Shown here in pieces: positions 1 through 8,689 of a stretch of 64,000 bases of DNA (within the stretch, counting starts at the first letter, position 1; each line of letters opens with the position of its first letter). Made by a program: the position numbers and the translations under genes. Under the pieces are notes generated by a model. It saw only the letters and a list, made by a program, of their open reading frames with translations. It made no database searches and was not told the DNA's origin. Source of the DNA: Actinomycetospora corticicola (GTDB lineage: Bacteria; Actinomycetota; Actinomycetes; Mycobacteriales; Pseudonocardiaceae); assembly GCF_013409505.1 (NCBI RefSeq), contig NZ_JACCBN010000001.1:4526001-4590000 (forward strand), written 5' to 3'.

Positions 1-548
1 TGGTGTCCGACATCGCCCGGCGGCTCGAGGGCCGGATGTCCGCGGCCGGCATGGAGGCGCTGCTCTCCCACGGCCCGCAGGACTGCCCGAGCGACGCCGA
101 GCGCGCGGCCTTCGCGAACTCCGCCGGCGCGGACGTCGTGCTCTCGCTGCACGTCGACGCGAACCCGAGCACCGCCGCGAACGGGCTCGCCGCCTTCCAC
201 TTCGGCACCGGCACCGGTGCCACCTCCACGGTCGGTGAGGCCCTCGCGGGCTACATCCACCGCGAGCTGCTCGCCCGCACCCGGATGACCGACTGCGGGG
301 TCCACCCGCGGCCGTGGGAGCTGCTGCGGCTGACCCGCATGCCCGCCGTCCGGGTCGAGATCGGGTACCTCACCAACGCCGCCGACCGCGCGGCGCTGCT
401 CGACCCGGCGTTCCGCGACGTCGTCGCCGAGGGGATCCTGGTCGCGGTCAAGCGGCTCTACCTGCTGGGGCAGAACGACAAGCCCACCGGCACGTTCACG
501 TTCTCGGACATCCTCCAGCGCGAGGAAGGCAGCCCGATCGGCGCCTAG
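1..548 (+). CDS. cwlM: N-acetylmuramoyl-L-alanine amidase, 3' part (CwlM-like)
   Basis: C-terminal part of an Amidase_3 domain protein that hydrolyses, or is derived from enzymes that hydrolyse, the amide bond between muramic acid and the stem peptide. The 5' end lies before the window; full codons begin at base 3. The motif LSLHVDAN (about residues 48-55 of the visible part) carries a zinc-ligand His, and VRVEIGYLTN (about 116-125) carries the catalytic Glu region. A short tail follows the domain. Its place next to the GNAT gene and parB matches the mycobacterial Rv3915/CwlM locus. CwlM there regulates MurA rather than acting as a strong hydrolase, so the enzyme activity is uncertain. Family call is firm; the symbol rests on synteny. 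Confidence 0.8.
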   Translation, partial: VSDIARRLEGRMSAAGMEALLSHGPQDCPSDAERAAFANSAGADVVLSLHVDANPSTAANGLAAFHFGTGTGATSTVGEALAGYIHRELLARTRMTDCGVHPRPWELLRLTRMPAVRVEIGYLTNAADRAALLDPAFRDVVAEGILVAVKRLYLLGQNDKPTGTFTFSDILQREEGSPIGA

Positions 549-567
549 TGCGCTTCGCCCGCTCGAA

Positions 568-612
568 CGAACGGCACTTCCGCTCACATAGAAGCTGCGG
601 AAGTGCCGTTCG
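568..612. terminator. Bidirectional terminator hairpin between convergent genes
   Basis: Two perfectly complementary 16-nt arms (568-583 and 597-612) are separated by a 13-nt loop. They lie between the amidase stop and the GNAT stop, so one hairpin can end transcription from both sides. There is no T-tract, which is usual for actinobacterial terminators. Confidence 0.75.
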
Positions 613-638
613 TGCGTTCAGGGGTGCCGCCGGACGGC

Positions 639-1313
639 CTACCGCGGCGCCGGTGCGCCCACCGGGGCGGCGGGCGCCGTCGTCACGGTCACCGAGCCGA
701 GGAGCTGGGCGATCGCCGCCTCGACGTCCTCCTTCCAGGAGAACCCGGTGCGCAGCTCGAGGCGCAGGCGCGGCCAGCGGTGGTGCGGCGCGACGGTCTT
801 GAAGCCGACGGCGCGCAGGAACGCGGCGGGCAGCACGCAGGTGGGGCCGTCCTCCGCGGTGCGGCCGTGGGCCTCGCCGCGCGGTCGGGCGGACGCGTCA
901 CCGAAGGCCTCCACGGCCTTCACCCCGCGGCGGGAGAGGTCCCGCACGACGTCCTGCACCAGCAGACGTCCGATGCCCACCTCGGCGAAGTCGGGCACCA
1001 CGTGCAGGCCGCAGAGCAGGACGGCGTCCGGGCCCACCGGGGCCGTGGGGAACGCCGCGGCGCGGGGCACGGCGGCCGGCGGGGCGTAGAGGGCGTAGCC
1101 GGCGGGGACGCCGTCGACGTGGGCGATCCGGCCGCAGGAGCCCCACTCGAGCAGGACGCCGGAGACCCAGGCCTCCTTCTCGAGCTCCAGGGTGCCGAAC
1201 TCCTCGGCCTGGCTGCCCAGGTGCGGCGGGAGCTCCCAGTAGACGCATCGACGGCAGCCCTTGGGCAGCTCCTCGATGTTGTCGAGGGTGATCCCCACGC
1301 ACTCTCGCGACAC
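639..1313 (-). CDS. GNAT-family acetyltransferase (Rv3916c-like)
   Basis: Protein of 224 residues. An N-terminal segment with two cysteines and a YWE motif (CRRCVYWE, about residues 16-23) precedes a GNAT core with the acetyl-CoA loop EVGIGRLL in the middle of the protein. The substrate is unknown. Rv3916c-type proteins beside parB have the same Cys-rich start and GNAT core, so this is a conserved oriC-flanking gene. I chose the GTG at 1313 because GGAG stands 5 nt before it; the open frame continues far upstream, antisense to the aminotransferase gene, but that part has no homology and poor composition. The gene converges on the amidase gene across the hairpin at 568-612. Confidence 0.8.
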   Translation of the reverse strand: MSRECVGITLDNIEELPKGCRRCVYWELPPHLGSQAEEFGTLELEKEAWVSGVLLEWGSCGRIAHVDGVPAGYALYAPPAAVPRAAAFPTAPVGPDAVLLCGLHVVPDFAEVGIGRLLVQDVVRDLSRRGVKAVEAFGDASARPRGEAHGRTAEDGPTCVLPAAFLRAVGFKTVAPHHRWPRLRLELRTGFSWKEDVEAAIAQLLGSVTVTTAPAAPVGAPAPR

Positions 1314-1568
1314 CGACACTCCGTTCACCCGACTCCGCACGGTCCGGCCCGGGCGGCGCAGCACTGCGTCACCCACCCGGCCTTGGCATACGTACTCTCC
1401 CGCGCCGCTCACGACAATACGGGCGACCGGACGGGGGAAGCGGGCACCGGGGCGGCCGGAGCGACGGATGGTCGACGCCCGGGTGACGACGCTCGCTGAA
1501 TCCGGTGCGCCCCGGCGCGTACAGTCGCGCTGATCCCCCGTCGTGAAGATGATCACGGAGAGTCGCTG

Positions 1569-2969
1569 ATGACGCCGTCGTCCCCCGCCCCCCGACCCGA
1601 CGCCCTCCACGGGGCCGGCGCGGCGGCGGCGGGCGCGGCGGCAGGCACCACCGGCGACCCCCACCTCGACCGCTACGCCGCCCGCACCACGGGGATGACG
1701 GCCTCGGAGATCCGGGCGCTGTTCGCCGTGGCCAGCCGCCCCGAGGTGGTCTCGCTGGCCGGCGGGATGCCGAACCTGGCGGCGCTGCCGCTGGACTCGC
1801 TCGCCGTCGAGGTCGGTGACCTGGTCGCGACCGAGGGCCAGGGCGCGCTGCAGTACGGCTCCGCGCAGGGCGTCCCGGTCCTGCGCGAGCAGATCGGTGA
1901 GGTGATGGCCTTCGAGGCCGGCTCGCTCGCCGCGACCGGCGGGTTCGCGCCGGACGACGTGGTCGTCACGGTCGGCTCGCAGTCCGCGCTCGACATGCTG
2001 ACGCGCCTGTTCGTCGATCCCGGTGACGTCGTCCTCGCCGAGTCGCCCTCCTACGTGGGCGCGCTCGGCTCGTTCGCCGCCTACCAGGCCGAGGTCCGCC
2101 ACGTCGCGATGGACGACGACGGGCTCGTGCCGGCCGCGCTGGAGGAGGCCCTGGAGCGCCTCGCCCGCGAGGGGCGGCGCGCGAAGTTCCTCTACACCGT
2201 CCCGAACTTCCACAACCCGGTCGGCGTCTCGCTCGCCCCCGGACGGCGCGCGCAGGTCGTCGAACTGTGCCGCCGGTACGGCGTGCTCATCGTGGAGGAC
2301 AACCCCTACGGCCTGCTGGGCTTCGACGGGCAGACCTACGAGTCGCTCCGGTCGCTCGACCCGGAGAACGTCGTCTACCTCGGGTCGTTCTCGAAGATCT
2401 TCGCCTCCGGCCTGCGGGTCGGGTGGGCGCTCGCTCCCCACGGCATCCGCGACAAGCTCGTCCTCGCCGCCGAGTCGGCCACGCTGTGCCCGCCCGCCTT
2501 CACCCAGCTCGTCGTCTCGCGCTACCTCGCGACGCACGACTGGCGGAGCCTCGTGAAGTCGTTCCGCGAGATGTACCGCGAGCGGTGCGAGGCGATGCTG
2601 GGGGCGCTCGAGACGCACCTGCCGGAGGGCTGTTCCTGGACGCGGCCGCGGGGCGGGTTCTTCGTGTGGGCGACGGTGCCCGAGGGGGTGGACACCCGGG
2701 CGATGCTCCCGCGGGCCATCTCGGCCCGCGTCGCCTACGCGTCCGGCACCGGCTTCCACGCCGACGGGTCCGGGGCACGCCACATGCGGCTCTCGTTCTG
2801 CTACCCGCCGCCCGAGCGGATCGTCGAGGGCGTGCGACGCCTCGCGGGCGTGCTCGACGGGGAGCTCGAGGTGCTCCGCACCTTCGGTCTGTCCGGGTCG
2901 GGCGCGACCGGCGCCCGCCCGTCGTCGGGAACGCCGGGGCCGCAGGCGCCCTCGGTCGACACCGCCTGA
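1569..2969 (+). CDS. PLP-dependent aminotransferase, class I/II (2-aminoadipate/aromatic type)
   Basis: Fold-type I aminotransferase of 466 residues, similar to LysN/ARO8-type enzymes and to the catalytic half of MocR proteins. The PLP lysine is in SFSKIFASGLRVGW (about residues 273-286), and the NPYGLLGF and NFHNPVG segments are family hallmarks. An Ala/Gly-rich leader of about 35 residues precedes the domain, and a low-complexity tail of about 30 residues follows it. GGAG stands 8 nt before the ATG. The D-Ala-D-Ala-ligase-like gene follows 47 bp downstream. The amino acid substrate cannot be read from the sequence. The iterated 15-bp motif occurs near the 3' end (2917-2931) and in the spacer after it (2975-2989). 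Confidence 0.85.
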   Translation: MTPSSPAPRPDALHGAGAAAAGAAAGTTGDPHLDRYAARTTGMTASEIRALFAVASRPEVVSLAGGMPNLAALPLDSLAVEVGDLVATEGQGALQYGSAQGVPVLREQIGEVMAFEAGSLAATGGFAPDDVVVTVGSQSALDMLTRLFVDPGDVVLAESPSYVGALGSFAAYQAEVRHVAMDDDGLVPAALEEALERLAREGRRAKFLYTVPNFHNPVGVSLAPGRRAQVVELCRRYGVLIVEDNPYGLLGFDGQTYESLRSLDPENVVYLGSFSKIFASGLRVGWALAPHGIRDKLVLAAESATLCPPAFTQLVVSRYLATHDWRSLVKSFREMYRERCEAMLGALETHLPEGCSWTRPRGGFFVWATVPEGVDTRAMLPRAISARVAYASGTGFHADGSGARHMRLSFCYPPPERIVEGVRRLAGVLDGELEVLRTFGLSGSGATGARPSSGTPGPQAPSVDTA

Positions 2970-3002
2970 CTCCCTTCCCGACGACGGATCGCGACCCCGG
3001 AC

Positions 3003-3008
3003 TAGGGT
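3003..3008 (+). promoter_or_regulatory. -10 element (TAGGGT) for a leaderless transcript
   Basis: TAGGGT ends 8 nt before the GTG at 3017. That places transcription start at or next to the start codon. No Shine-Dalgarno sequence is visible for this gene. Confidence 0.45.
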
Positions 3009-3016
3009 CCGGGGTC

Positions 3017-3979
3017 GTGATCGACCGCACCGTCGCCGTCCTCGCCGGCGGCCTCTCCCACGAGCGTGACGTGTCGCTGCGGTCCGGCCGCCGGATCGCG
3101 GCCGAGCTGCGCGACGCCGGGGCCACGGTGGACGAGTGGGACACCGACGCCGCCCTCCTGGGCCGGCTCCGCGACACCCGGCCCGACGCCGTCGTCGTCG
3201 CCCTGCACGGCGGGGAGGGCGAGAACGGGGCCGTGCAGAGCGTCCTCGAGCTGCTCGGGGTGCCCTTCGTCGGAACCGACGGCCGGGCCTGCCGCCGCGC
3301 GCACGACAAGCCGAGCGCGAAGGCCGAGCTGACGCGGGCAGGGCTCGACACCCCGGAGTGGGTGGCGCTGCCGCACGCGACGTTCCGCGAGCTCGGTGCC
3401 GGCGCCGTCCTGGATGCCCTCGTGGCCCGGCTCGGGCTGCCGCTCATGCTCAAGCCGGACCAGGGCGGCTCCGCGCTCGGCGCCCAGGTGGTGCGGGACG
3501 CGACGCAGCTGCCGTCGGCGATGGTCGGGGCCCTGGCCTACTCCGAGACCGTGCTCGTGGAGCGCTTCGTCGACGGGGTGGAGCTCGCGGTGTCGGTGGT
3601 CGACACCGGCGACGGGCCGGTCGCGCTCCCCGCCGTCGAGGTGGACCCGGAGAGCGGGGTGTACGACTACACGGCCCGGTACACCGCCGGCCTGACCCGC
3701 TTCCACTGCCCGGCCCGGCTCGACGAGGCGGTCGCCGCGCGGGTCGCCGAGACCGCCGTCGCCGCCCACCGCGCCCTCGGGTTGCGGGACCTCTCGCGCA
3801 CCGACGCGATCGTCGACCGCGACGGCCGGGTGCAGGTGCTGGAGGTCAACGTGTCACCCGGGCTGACCGAGACCTCGCTCCTGCCGACGGCGATCGGCGC
3901 CGCGGGACTCGACCTCGGTGAGGTCTTCGGGCTCCTCGTGGAGCGCGCCGTGCGACGCGCGTCCGACCGCTCCGACTAG
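3017..3979 (+). CDS. D-alanine--D-alanine ligase family protein (ATP-grasp)
   Basis: Protein of 320 residues with the Ddl layout. The N-terminal domain has GGLSHERDVSLRSG (about residues 10-23), where Ddl enzymes bind the first D-Ala. The central ATP-grasp part has LMLKPDQGGSALG (about 143-155), and the C-terminal metal-binding region has EVNVSPGLTETSL (about 276-288). Family members join two D-Ala residues for peptidoglycan precursors in the cytoplasm. Many actinobacteria have a separate housekeeping ddl elsewhere, so this copy may be a paralogue; specificity is not provable here. The start is the GTG whose spacing from TAGGGT fits a leaderless mRNA. The gene ends 60 bp from the convergent parB, with a long palindrome between them. 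Confidence 0.8.
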   Translation: MIDRTVAVLAGGLSHERDVSLRSGRRIAAELRDAGATVDEWDTDAALLGRLRDTRPDAVVVALHGGEGENGAVQSVLELLGVPFVGTDGRACRRAHDKPSAKAELTRAGLDTPEWVALPHATFRELGAGAVLDALVARLGLPLMLKPDQGGSALGAQVVRDATQLPSAMVGALAYSETVLVERFVDGVELAVSVVDTGDGPVALPAVEVDPESGVYDYTARYTAGLTRFHCPARLDEAVAARVAETAVAAHRALGLRDLSRTDAIVDRDGRVQVLEVNVSPGLTETSLLPTAIGAAGLDLGEVFGLLVERAVRRASDRSD

Positions 3980-3990
3980 GCGTCGGGCGG

Positions 3991-4024
3991 AGCGGCGATC
4001 TCAGGGCGCCCTGAGATCGCCGCT
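3991..4024. terminator. 34-bp perfect palindrome, bidirectional terminator
   Basis: Positions 3991-4024 form an uninterrupted perfect palindrome: each half of 17 bases is the exact reverse complement of the other, centred between 4007 and 4008. It lies between the convergent ligase and parB stop codons. As RNA it would form a long GC-rich stem from either strand. Confidence 0.7.
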
Positions 4025-4038
4025 ACGGGCCCCGCCGG

Positions 4039-5109
4039 TCACTCCTCGGGTGAGGAGGCCGGGAAGCCCTTCTGGTTCATCAGCGCCGCGATGCGCTCCA
4101 GATCGTCCACCGAGCCGAACTCGACGACGATCCGACCCTTCCGCTGGCCCAGTTCGACCTTGACCCGCGTGTCGTACGCGTCGGACAGTCGCTCGGCGAG
4201 GTCCTGGAGCCCGGGCGCGTGCAGCTTGCGCGCGGGGGAGCGGCGCTTCGCGGCGGGCTCCTTCTCCCCGCGCGCCAACGTGACCGCCTCCTCCGCCGCC
4301 CGGACGGAGAGCCCCTCCGCGATGATCCGCGTCGCGAGCTCCTCCTGGGCGGTCGGGTCGTCCATGCCGAGCAGGGCCCGCGCGTGGCCGGCGGAGAGCA
4401 CGCCCGCCGCGACCCGCCGCTGCACCGCCACCGGGAGCCGCAGCAGTCGGATCGTGTTGGTGATCGCGGGGCGACTGCGCCCGATGCGGTCGGCCAGCTG
4501 CTCGTGCGTCACGGCGAACTCGGTCAGCAGCTGCTGGTAGGCCGCCGCCTCCTCGAGCGGGTTGAGCTGGACCCGGTGGATGTTCTCGAGCAGGGCGTCG
4601 CGCAGCAGGTCGTCGTCCGACGTCCGCCGCACGATCGCCGGGATGTGCGTGAGGCCGGCCCGCTGGGCGGCACGCCACCGCCGCTCGCCCATGACCAGCT
4701 CGTGGGTGACAGGAACCGCGGAGCCGCCGGTCTCGTCGGTCGCCGGGGCGTCCAGCTCGCGGACGACGATCGGCTGCAGCAGACCGAACTCGCGCACGGA
4801 GTGCTCGAGCTCGGCGAGCGCCTCCTCGTCGAAGACGGAGCGGGGCTGGCGCGGGTTGGCCCGGATGCCGTCGACCCGGACCTCGCGGTAGACCGCGCCC
4901 GCGACGTTCCCGTCGTCCCCGGTCGGGGTCGTGTGCTCCGGTGCCGTCGCCGTGGTGCTCCCCGCGGGGCGGGCACGCTGCCCGATGACCACGTCGGCGG
5001 CGCGGCTCCCCACGCCGGGCCGGGTGTCCGTGCCGCTCTCGGGCGGCCCGGTCGGGATGAGGGCGGCGAGGCCACGCCCCAGTCCGCCGCGTCGTTCGGT
5101 CACGCCCAC
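4039..5109 (-). CDS. parB: Chromosome partitioning protein ParB
   Basis: ParB/Spo0J-family protein of 356 residues. It binds parS sites, loads as a CTP-dependent clamp and spreads to form the origin partition complex. The conserved [13 protein letters not shown] (about residues 141-153) is the CTP-binding/clamp box, and the preceding [13 protein letters not shown] and following [20 protein letters not shown] (about 180-199) are ParB signatures. The helix-turn-helix region includes [11 protein letters not shown] (about 222-232). A basic linker precedes the C-terminal dimerisation domain. The N-terminal tail ([12 protein letters not shown]) is the usual ParA-contact segment. It overlaps parA by 10 bp, so the pair is translationally coupled. 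Confidence 0.95.
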   Translation of the reverse strand: MGVTERRGGLGRGLAALIPTGPPESGTDTRPGVGSRAADVVIGQRARPAGSTTATAPEHTTPTGDDGNVAGAVYREVRVDGIRANPRQPRSVFDEEALAELEHSVREFGLLQPIVVRELDAPATDETGGSAVPVTHELVMGERRWRAAQRAGLTHIPAIVRRTSDDDLLRDALLENIHRVQLNPLEEAAAYQQLLTEFAVTHEQLADRIGRSRPAITNTIRLLRLPVAVQRRVAAGVLSAGHARALLGMDDPTAQEELATRIIAEGLSVRAAEEAVTLARGEKEPAAKRRSPARKLHAPGLQDLAERLSDAYDTRVKVELGQRKGRIVVEFGSVDDLERIAALMNQKGFPASSPEE

Positions 5110-6149
5110 TCACCCGCCTTCGCGCCGGCCCGGGCCTCGGCGACCGCCGCGCGCATGGCGAACTCGCGGGCCGCGTCGAGGTAGCTCATCGCGCCCCGGG
5201 AACCCGGGTCGTAGGTGAGCACCGTCTGCCCGAAGCCGGGCGCCTCGCTGACCTTGACGCTGCGGGGGATCACGGTGCGCAGGACCAGGTCGCCGAAGTG
5301 GTTGCGCACCTCGTGGGTCACCTGGTCCGCGAGCTTCGTGCGCCCGTCGTACATCGTCAGCAAGATCGTCGACACGTGCAGCCGCGGGTTGAGGTGCGAC
5401 TGCACCAGCCCGATGTTGCTCAGGAGCTGGCTGAGTCCCTCCAGGGCGTAGTACTCGCACTGGATCGGGATGAGGACCTCGGGGGCCGCCACCATCGCGT
5501 TCAGTGTGAGCAGGCCGAGCGACGGCGGGCAGTCGACCAGCACGTAGTCCACGTCGAGCCGGTCGAGCGCCTCGTCGGAGAGCGCCTGCTTGAGCCGGGA
5601 CTCGCGGTTCATCATCGACACGAGCTCGATCTCGGCGCCGGCCAGGTCGATCGTGGCGGGCACGCAGAGCAGGTCGGAGGACCGGTCGCACACCTGGGCG
5701 GCCTGGTCGAGCGTGAGCTCGCCGATGAGCACCTCGTAGATCGACGGGGTGCCGCTGCGGTGGTCGACGCCCAGCGCCGTGCTGGCGTTGCCCTGCGGGT
5801 CGAGGTCGACGACCAGGACGCGGGCACCGTGCAACGCCAGGGCCGCGGCGAGGTTCACCGTGCTCGTCGTCTTGCCGACGCCGCCCTTCTGGTTGGCGAC
5901 CGTGATCACGCGCCGGCGACTCGGCCGCGGCATGCGGTGGTCCTCGGGGTGCAGGACCCGCGCGGCCCGGGCGGCCTCCTCGGCGATCGGGGTCATGCCC
6001 CCGCCGTCGCCGTAGATGACCTCGCCGGCCCCGAGCACGCCGGCCCCCACCGTGGAGACCGCCTCGCTCACGGCCTCCCGGACCTTCTCGGCGCTGCCAC
6101 GGTCGGGCCGGGAGCGCGTTTCACGTGGAACGCCCTGTCCTTCGGTCAC
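5100..6149 (-). CDS. parA: Chromosome partitioning ATPase ParA
   Basis: ParA/Soj-type P-loop ATPase of 349 residues that moves the ParB-parS complex during origin segregation. The deviant Walker A motif KGGVGKTT (about residues 86-93) follows [21 protein letters not shown] and [14 protein letters not shown] provide the Walker A' and B regions. The first 75 residues are an extra N-terminal extension, as in other actinobacterial ParA proteins. GTG start; its first two bases overlap the rsmG stop (GTGA). A parS site (6117-6132) is embedded in its first codons, encoding VPRETR. Confidence 0.95.
   Translation of the reverse strand: MTEGQGVPRETRSRPDRGSAEKVREAVSEAVSTVGAGVLGAGEVIYGDGGGMTPIAEEAARAARVLHPEDHRMPRPSRRRVITVANQKGGVGKTTSTVNLAAALALHGARVLVVDLDPQGNASTALGVDHRSGTPSIYEVLIGELTLDQAAQVCDRSSDLLCVPATIDLAGAEIELVSMMNRESRLKQALSDEALDRLDVDYVLVDCPPSLGLLTLNAMVAAPEVLIPIQCEYYALEGLSQLLSNIGLVQSHLNPRLHVSTILLTMYDGRTKLADQVTHEVRNHFGDLVLRTVIPRSVKVSEAPGFGQTVLTYDPGSRGAMSYLDAAREFAMRAAVAEARAGAKAGEWA
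6117..6132. promoter_or_regulatory. parS site 1
   Basis: CGTTTCACGTGGAACG matches the bacterial parS consensus TGTTTCACGTGAAACA in the 14-bp core except for the common A-to-G change. It lies inside the first codons of parA and is the inverted equivalent of the site at 6883-6898. Confidence 0.9.
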
Positions 6150-6871
6150 GAGGATCGATCCTTCCTGCCCCGACCGCGGCGCCCGCCACCGGGACCCGAA
6201 CCGGCCGCCGTACGCCGCTCCGTCCGATGTACCACCACGATGTGCGTCAGTGCGTCTCCCGCGCCGGTGGTGACGACCTCGACGTCACCACCACCCGCCG
6301 CGCGGAGCTCGACCGCGTCCCGGCGCACCTCGTCCGGGGCGCTGGCTCCCTTGAGCGCGGCCAGTGTCCCACCCGGCCGGACGAGGGGGAGCGACCACGC
6401 CGCCAGTCGACCGAGCGGCGCCACCGCGCGGGCCGTGGCCACGTCCGACTCCCCGACGGCCCGTCGGGTCTCCCGTTCCTCCGCGCGACCCCGGACGACC
6501 GTGACGTCGAGGCCGAGCGTCGCGACGACCTCCTCCAGCCACGCCACCCGGCGCGCCATCGGCTCGAGCAGCGTGATGCGGAGGTCCGGACGGGCGAGCG
6601 CCAACGGGATTCCTGGCAGGCCGGCACCGGAGCCCACGTCGACCACCGACGCGTCCTGAGGGATCACCGTGCCGACCCAGGCGGAGTTCACCAGGTGCCG
6701 GTTCCACAGGCGCGGGAGCTCCCGCGGCCCGATCACGCCCTGCTCGGTCCCCGGCCCCGCCAGCAGTTCGGCGAACCGTTGCGCGCGGGGGAGGGCGTCA
6801 CCGAAGAGCTCGACCGCCTCCGGCGTCGGCGAGGACGGGCCCTCGAGCCGGTCCTGCTCGCCGACGGTCAC
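6146..6871 (-). CDS. rsmG: 16S rRNA (guanine527-N7)-methyltransferase RsmG
   Basis: RsmG/GidB of 241 residues. It uses S-adenosylmethionine to methylate N7 of G527 in the 530 loop of 16S rRNA; loss in other bacteria gives low-level streptomycin resistance. The SAM-binding motif VVDVGSGAGLPGIPLA (about residues 76-91) is followed by LRITLLEPMARRVAWLEE. RPGGTLAALKG near residue 180 is the later methyltransferase strand. The GTG start at 6871 is followed by a typical RsmG N-terminus. It lies between khpB and parA as in most actinobacteria, and parS sites flank it on both sides. Confidence 0.95.
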   Translation of the reverse strand: MTVGEQDRLEGPSSPTPEAVELFGDALPRAQRFAELLAGPGTEQGVIGPRELPRLWNRHLVNSAWVGTVIPQDASVVDVGSGAGLPGIPLALARPDLRITLLEPMARRVAWLEEVVATLGLDVTVVRGRAEERETRRAVGESDVATARAVAPLGRLAAWSLPLVRPGGTLAALKGASAPDEVRRDAVELRAAGGGDVEVVTTGAGDALTHIVVVHRTERRTAAGSGPGGGRRGRGRKDRSS

Positions 6872-6882
6872 GACCGCGTCCC

Positions 6883-6898
6883 CGTTCCACGTGAAACG
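6883..6898. promoter_or_regulatory. parS site 2
   Basis: CGTTCCACGTGAAACG is the exact reverse complement of the parS at 6117-6132. It lies in the short spacer between khpB and rsmG. Two identical sites 766 bp apart give a strong ParB loading zone about 5.6 kb left of oriC. Confidence 0.9.
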
Positions 6899-6914
6899 GC
6901 ACCGGGTCCGGGGA

Positions 6915-7460
6915 TCACGACCGGCCGGGCAGGACGACCACGCGACGGCGCGGCTCCTCGCCCTCGCTCTCGCTGTGGACGCCCTCGACGCCCGCCACCG
7001 CGTCGTGGACGATCTTGCGCTCGAACGGCGTCATCGGCCGCATCTTCTGGCTCTCGCCCGAGTCGCGCACCTCCTCCGCCGCCCGACGTCCGAGGTCGGT
7101 GAGCTCGGAGCGCCGGTGCGACCGCCAGCCGGCGATGTCGAGCATCAGCCGGTTCCGCGTCCCGGTGGACTGCTGGACCGCCAGCCGGGTCAGCTCCTGC
7201 AACGCCTCGAGCACGTCGCCCCGCTGGCCGACGAGCTTCTCGAGGTCCTTGCCCCCGTCGATGCTCACGATCGCCCGCCCGGCCTCGACGTCGAGGTCGA
7301 TGTCCCCGTCGAAGTCGAGGATGTCGAGCAGGCGCTCGAGGTAGTCGCCCGCGATGTCGCCCTCGCGCACCAGGACGTCCTGCGCGGACGCGCCGCCCTC
7401 CGCCGCGGCCGGCGCCTCGTTCTCGTCGGCCCGGCCGTCCGACTCCAGGGTCTCGGACAC
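6915..7460 (-). CDS. khpB: KH/R3H-domain RNA-binding protein KhpB (Jag/SpoIIIJ-associated)
   Basis: Protein of 181 residues. An acidic N-terminal tail is followed by a KH-like domain (DVEAGRAIVSIDGGKDLEKLVGQRGDVLEAL region, about residues 57-87) and a C-terminal R3H domain (MTPFERKIVHDAV, about 142-154, with the Arg/His pair). KhpB binds RNA, usually with KhpA, and affects cell-envelope gene expression. Constant linkage to yidC gave it the name Jag. GTG start. A GC hairpin sits in the 122-bp gap between yidC and this gene. Confidence 0.9.
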   Translation of the reverse strand: MSETLESDGRADENEAPAAAEGGASAQDVLVREGDIAGDYLERLLDILDFDGDIDLDVEAGRAIVSIDGGKDLEKLVGQRGDVLEALQELTRLAVQQSTGTRNRLMLDIAGWRSHRRSELTDLGRRAAEEVRDSGESQKMRPMTPFERKIVHDAVAGVEGVHSESEGEEPRRRVVVLPGRS

Positions 7461-7478
7461 GATGTGTCTCCTCTCGCC

Positions 7479-7499
7479 GGGGCCGCGCGGTGCGGCCCC
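7479..7499 (-). terminator. GC hairpin between yidC and khpB
   Basis: Arms GGGGCCGC (7479-7486) and GCGGCCCC (7492-7499) enclose a 5-nt loop. In the yidC-khpB transcript this could be a partial terminator or a processing site that tunes expression of the downstream genes. No T-tract is present. Confidence 0.4.
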
Positions 7500-7582
7500 C
7501 TCCGGTCCCGGGGTGCCGATCCTCTTGGGGCGAGGGACGGCCGCCGGGTGGTGGTCGATGGACGCGTCGGGCGCGTCCGGCC

Positions 7583-8689
7583 TCAGCGGCGCTTCTTGGA
7601 CTTCTTACCCGGCCGCGACGACGCGACCTGGGCGGACCCGCGGTTCTTGGGGGCCCCACCGTTCTTGCCGGCGGGGGAGTTCACCTTGCCCGGCGCGGCG
7701 CGGCCACTGCTCTTGCCGGTGACCGGCCGGGCACCGGGTCGCGGCTTCGCGGGCAGGCTCTCCTCGAGGGCCTCGGCCGGGGCGTCGGCCGGCTCCTCGT
7801 CCACCGGCGCGGTGTGGCCGTTGGCGGCCACGCGGGTCGGCTTCTGACCCGGCTTGGGCGCCAGGAGGTCGCGCTGGGCCGCGGCCTGCTCGCGCTGCTC
7901 CTGCTCCTCCTTGGCGATCCGGCTGTAAACGAAGTACTGCTGCGCCAGCGTCCACGAGTTGTTGGAGAGCCAGTACAGGAGGATCGCGATCGGGAAGAAG
8001 ACACCGAACACGAGCACGCCGAGCGGGAACAGCCACATCGTCAGCTTCTGCATGATCGCGGCCTGCGGATTCGCGGCGGCGGCCGGCGACTGGTGGGCCG
8101 CGGAGACCCGCGCGGTGAAGTGGGTCGCGACGCTGGCGACGATCATCAGCGGCAGGGCGACCGGGATGACGTGCGGGTTGAAGTTCGAGAAGTTCAGCGA
8201 GAAGGAGCCGACGGCCTGCAGGTTGCCGCTGATCGCGTCGGACAGCTTCGCCCCGAAGATCGTCGCGTTGTCGAACGAGACGATGTCGGCGTAGCTGAAG
8301 ACGTAGTTGTAGGCGTAGTCCAGCCGGAAGCCGCGCAGCACGTGGAAGAGACCGATGAAGACCGGCACCTGCACCAGGACCGGGAGACAGCCGCCCAGCG
8401 GGTTGACGCCGTGCTCCTTCTGGAGCTTCTGCATCTCCTCCGCGAGCTTCTGGCGGTCGTTCTTGTACTTCTCCTGCAGCTTCTTGATCTGCGGCTGGAA
8501 CTCCTGCATCTTCCGCATCGAGCGGACCTGGCTGACGAACGGCTTGAACAGCAGCGCGCGCAGCGTGAAGACCAGGAAGATGACCGAGAGCGCCCAGGCG
8601 AACCCGTTGTCGGCGCCGAACAGGAAGCCGAACACCTTGTGCCAGAACCACAGGATGGCCGACACCGGGTAGTAGATGACATTCAGCAC
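7583..8689 (-). CDS. yidC: Membrane protein insertase YidC
   Basis: YidC/Oxa1-type insertase of 368 residues that inserts and folds inner-membrane proteins, alone or with SecYEG. The N-terminal membrane segment ([16 protein letters not shown]) leads into the 60KD_IMP domain with the basic cytoplasmic coiled hairpin ([20 protein letters not shown]). Several membrane helices follow and end about residue 270. The C-terminal 100 residues are a charged, low-complexity tail ending in a basic cluster (KKSKKRR), which in related proteins contacts the ribosome. GAGGAG stands shortly before the GTG start. It overlaps the yidD stop by 7 bp. Confidence 0.95.
   Translation of the reverse strand: MLNVIYYPVSAILWFWHKVFGFLFGADNGFAWALSVIFLVFTLRALLFKPFVSQVRSMRKMQEFQPQIKKLQEKYKNDRQKLAEEMQKLQKEHGVNPLGGCLPVLVQVPVFIGLFHVLRGFRLDYAYNYVFSYADIVSFDNATIFGAKLSDAISGNLQAVGSFSLNFSNFNPHVIPVALPLMIVASVATHFTARVSAAHQSPAAAANPQAAIMQKLTMWLFPLGVLVFGVFFPIAILLYWLSNNSWTLAQQYFVYSRIAKEEQEQREQAAAQRDLLAPKPGQKPTRVAANGHTAPVDEEPADAPAEALEESLPAKPRPGARPVTGKSSGRAAPGKVNSPAGKNGGAPKNRGSAQVASSRPGKKSKKRR

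Noticed and set aside
1314-2783. Open minus-strand frame antisense to the aminotransferase, in frame with the GNAT gene
   Set aside because: Low-complexity Gly/Arg/Pro sequence without homology. The GNAT gene has a good ribosome site at 1313.
6974-6982. TGTGGACGC in khpB as a DnaA box
   Set aside because: A single weak match to a common codon pair, with no neighbouring boxes.
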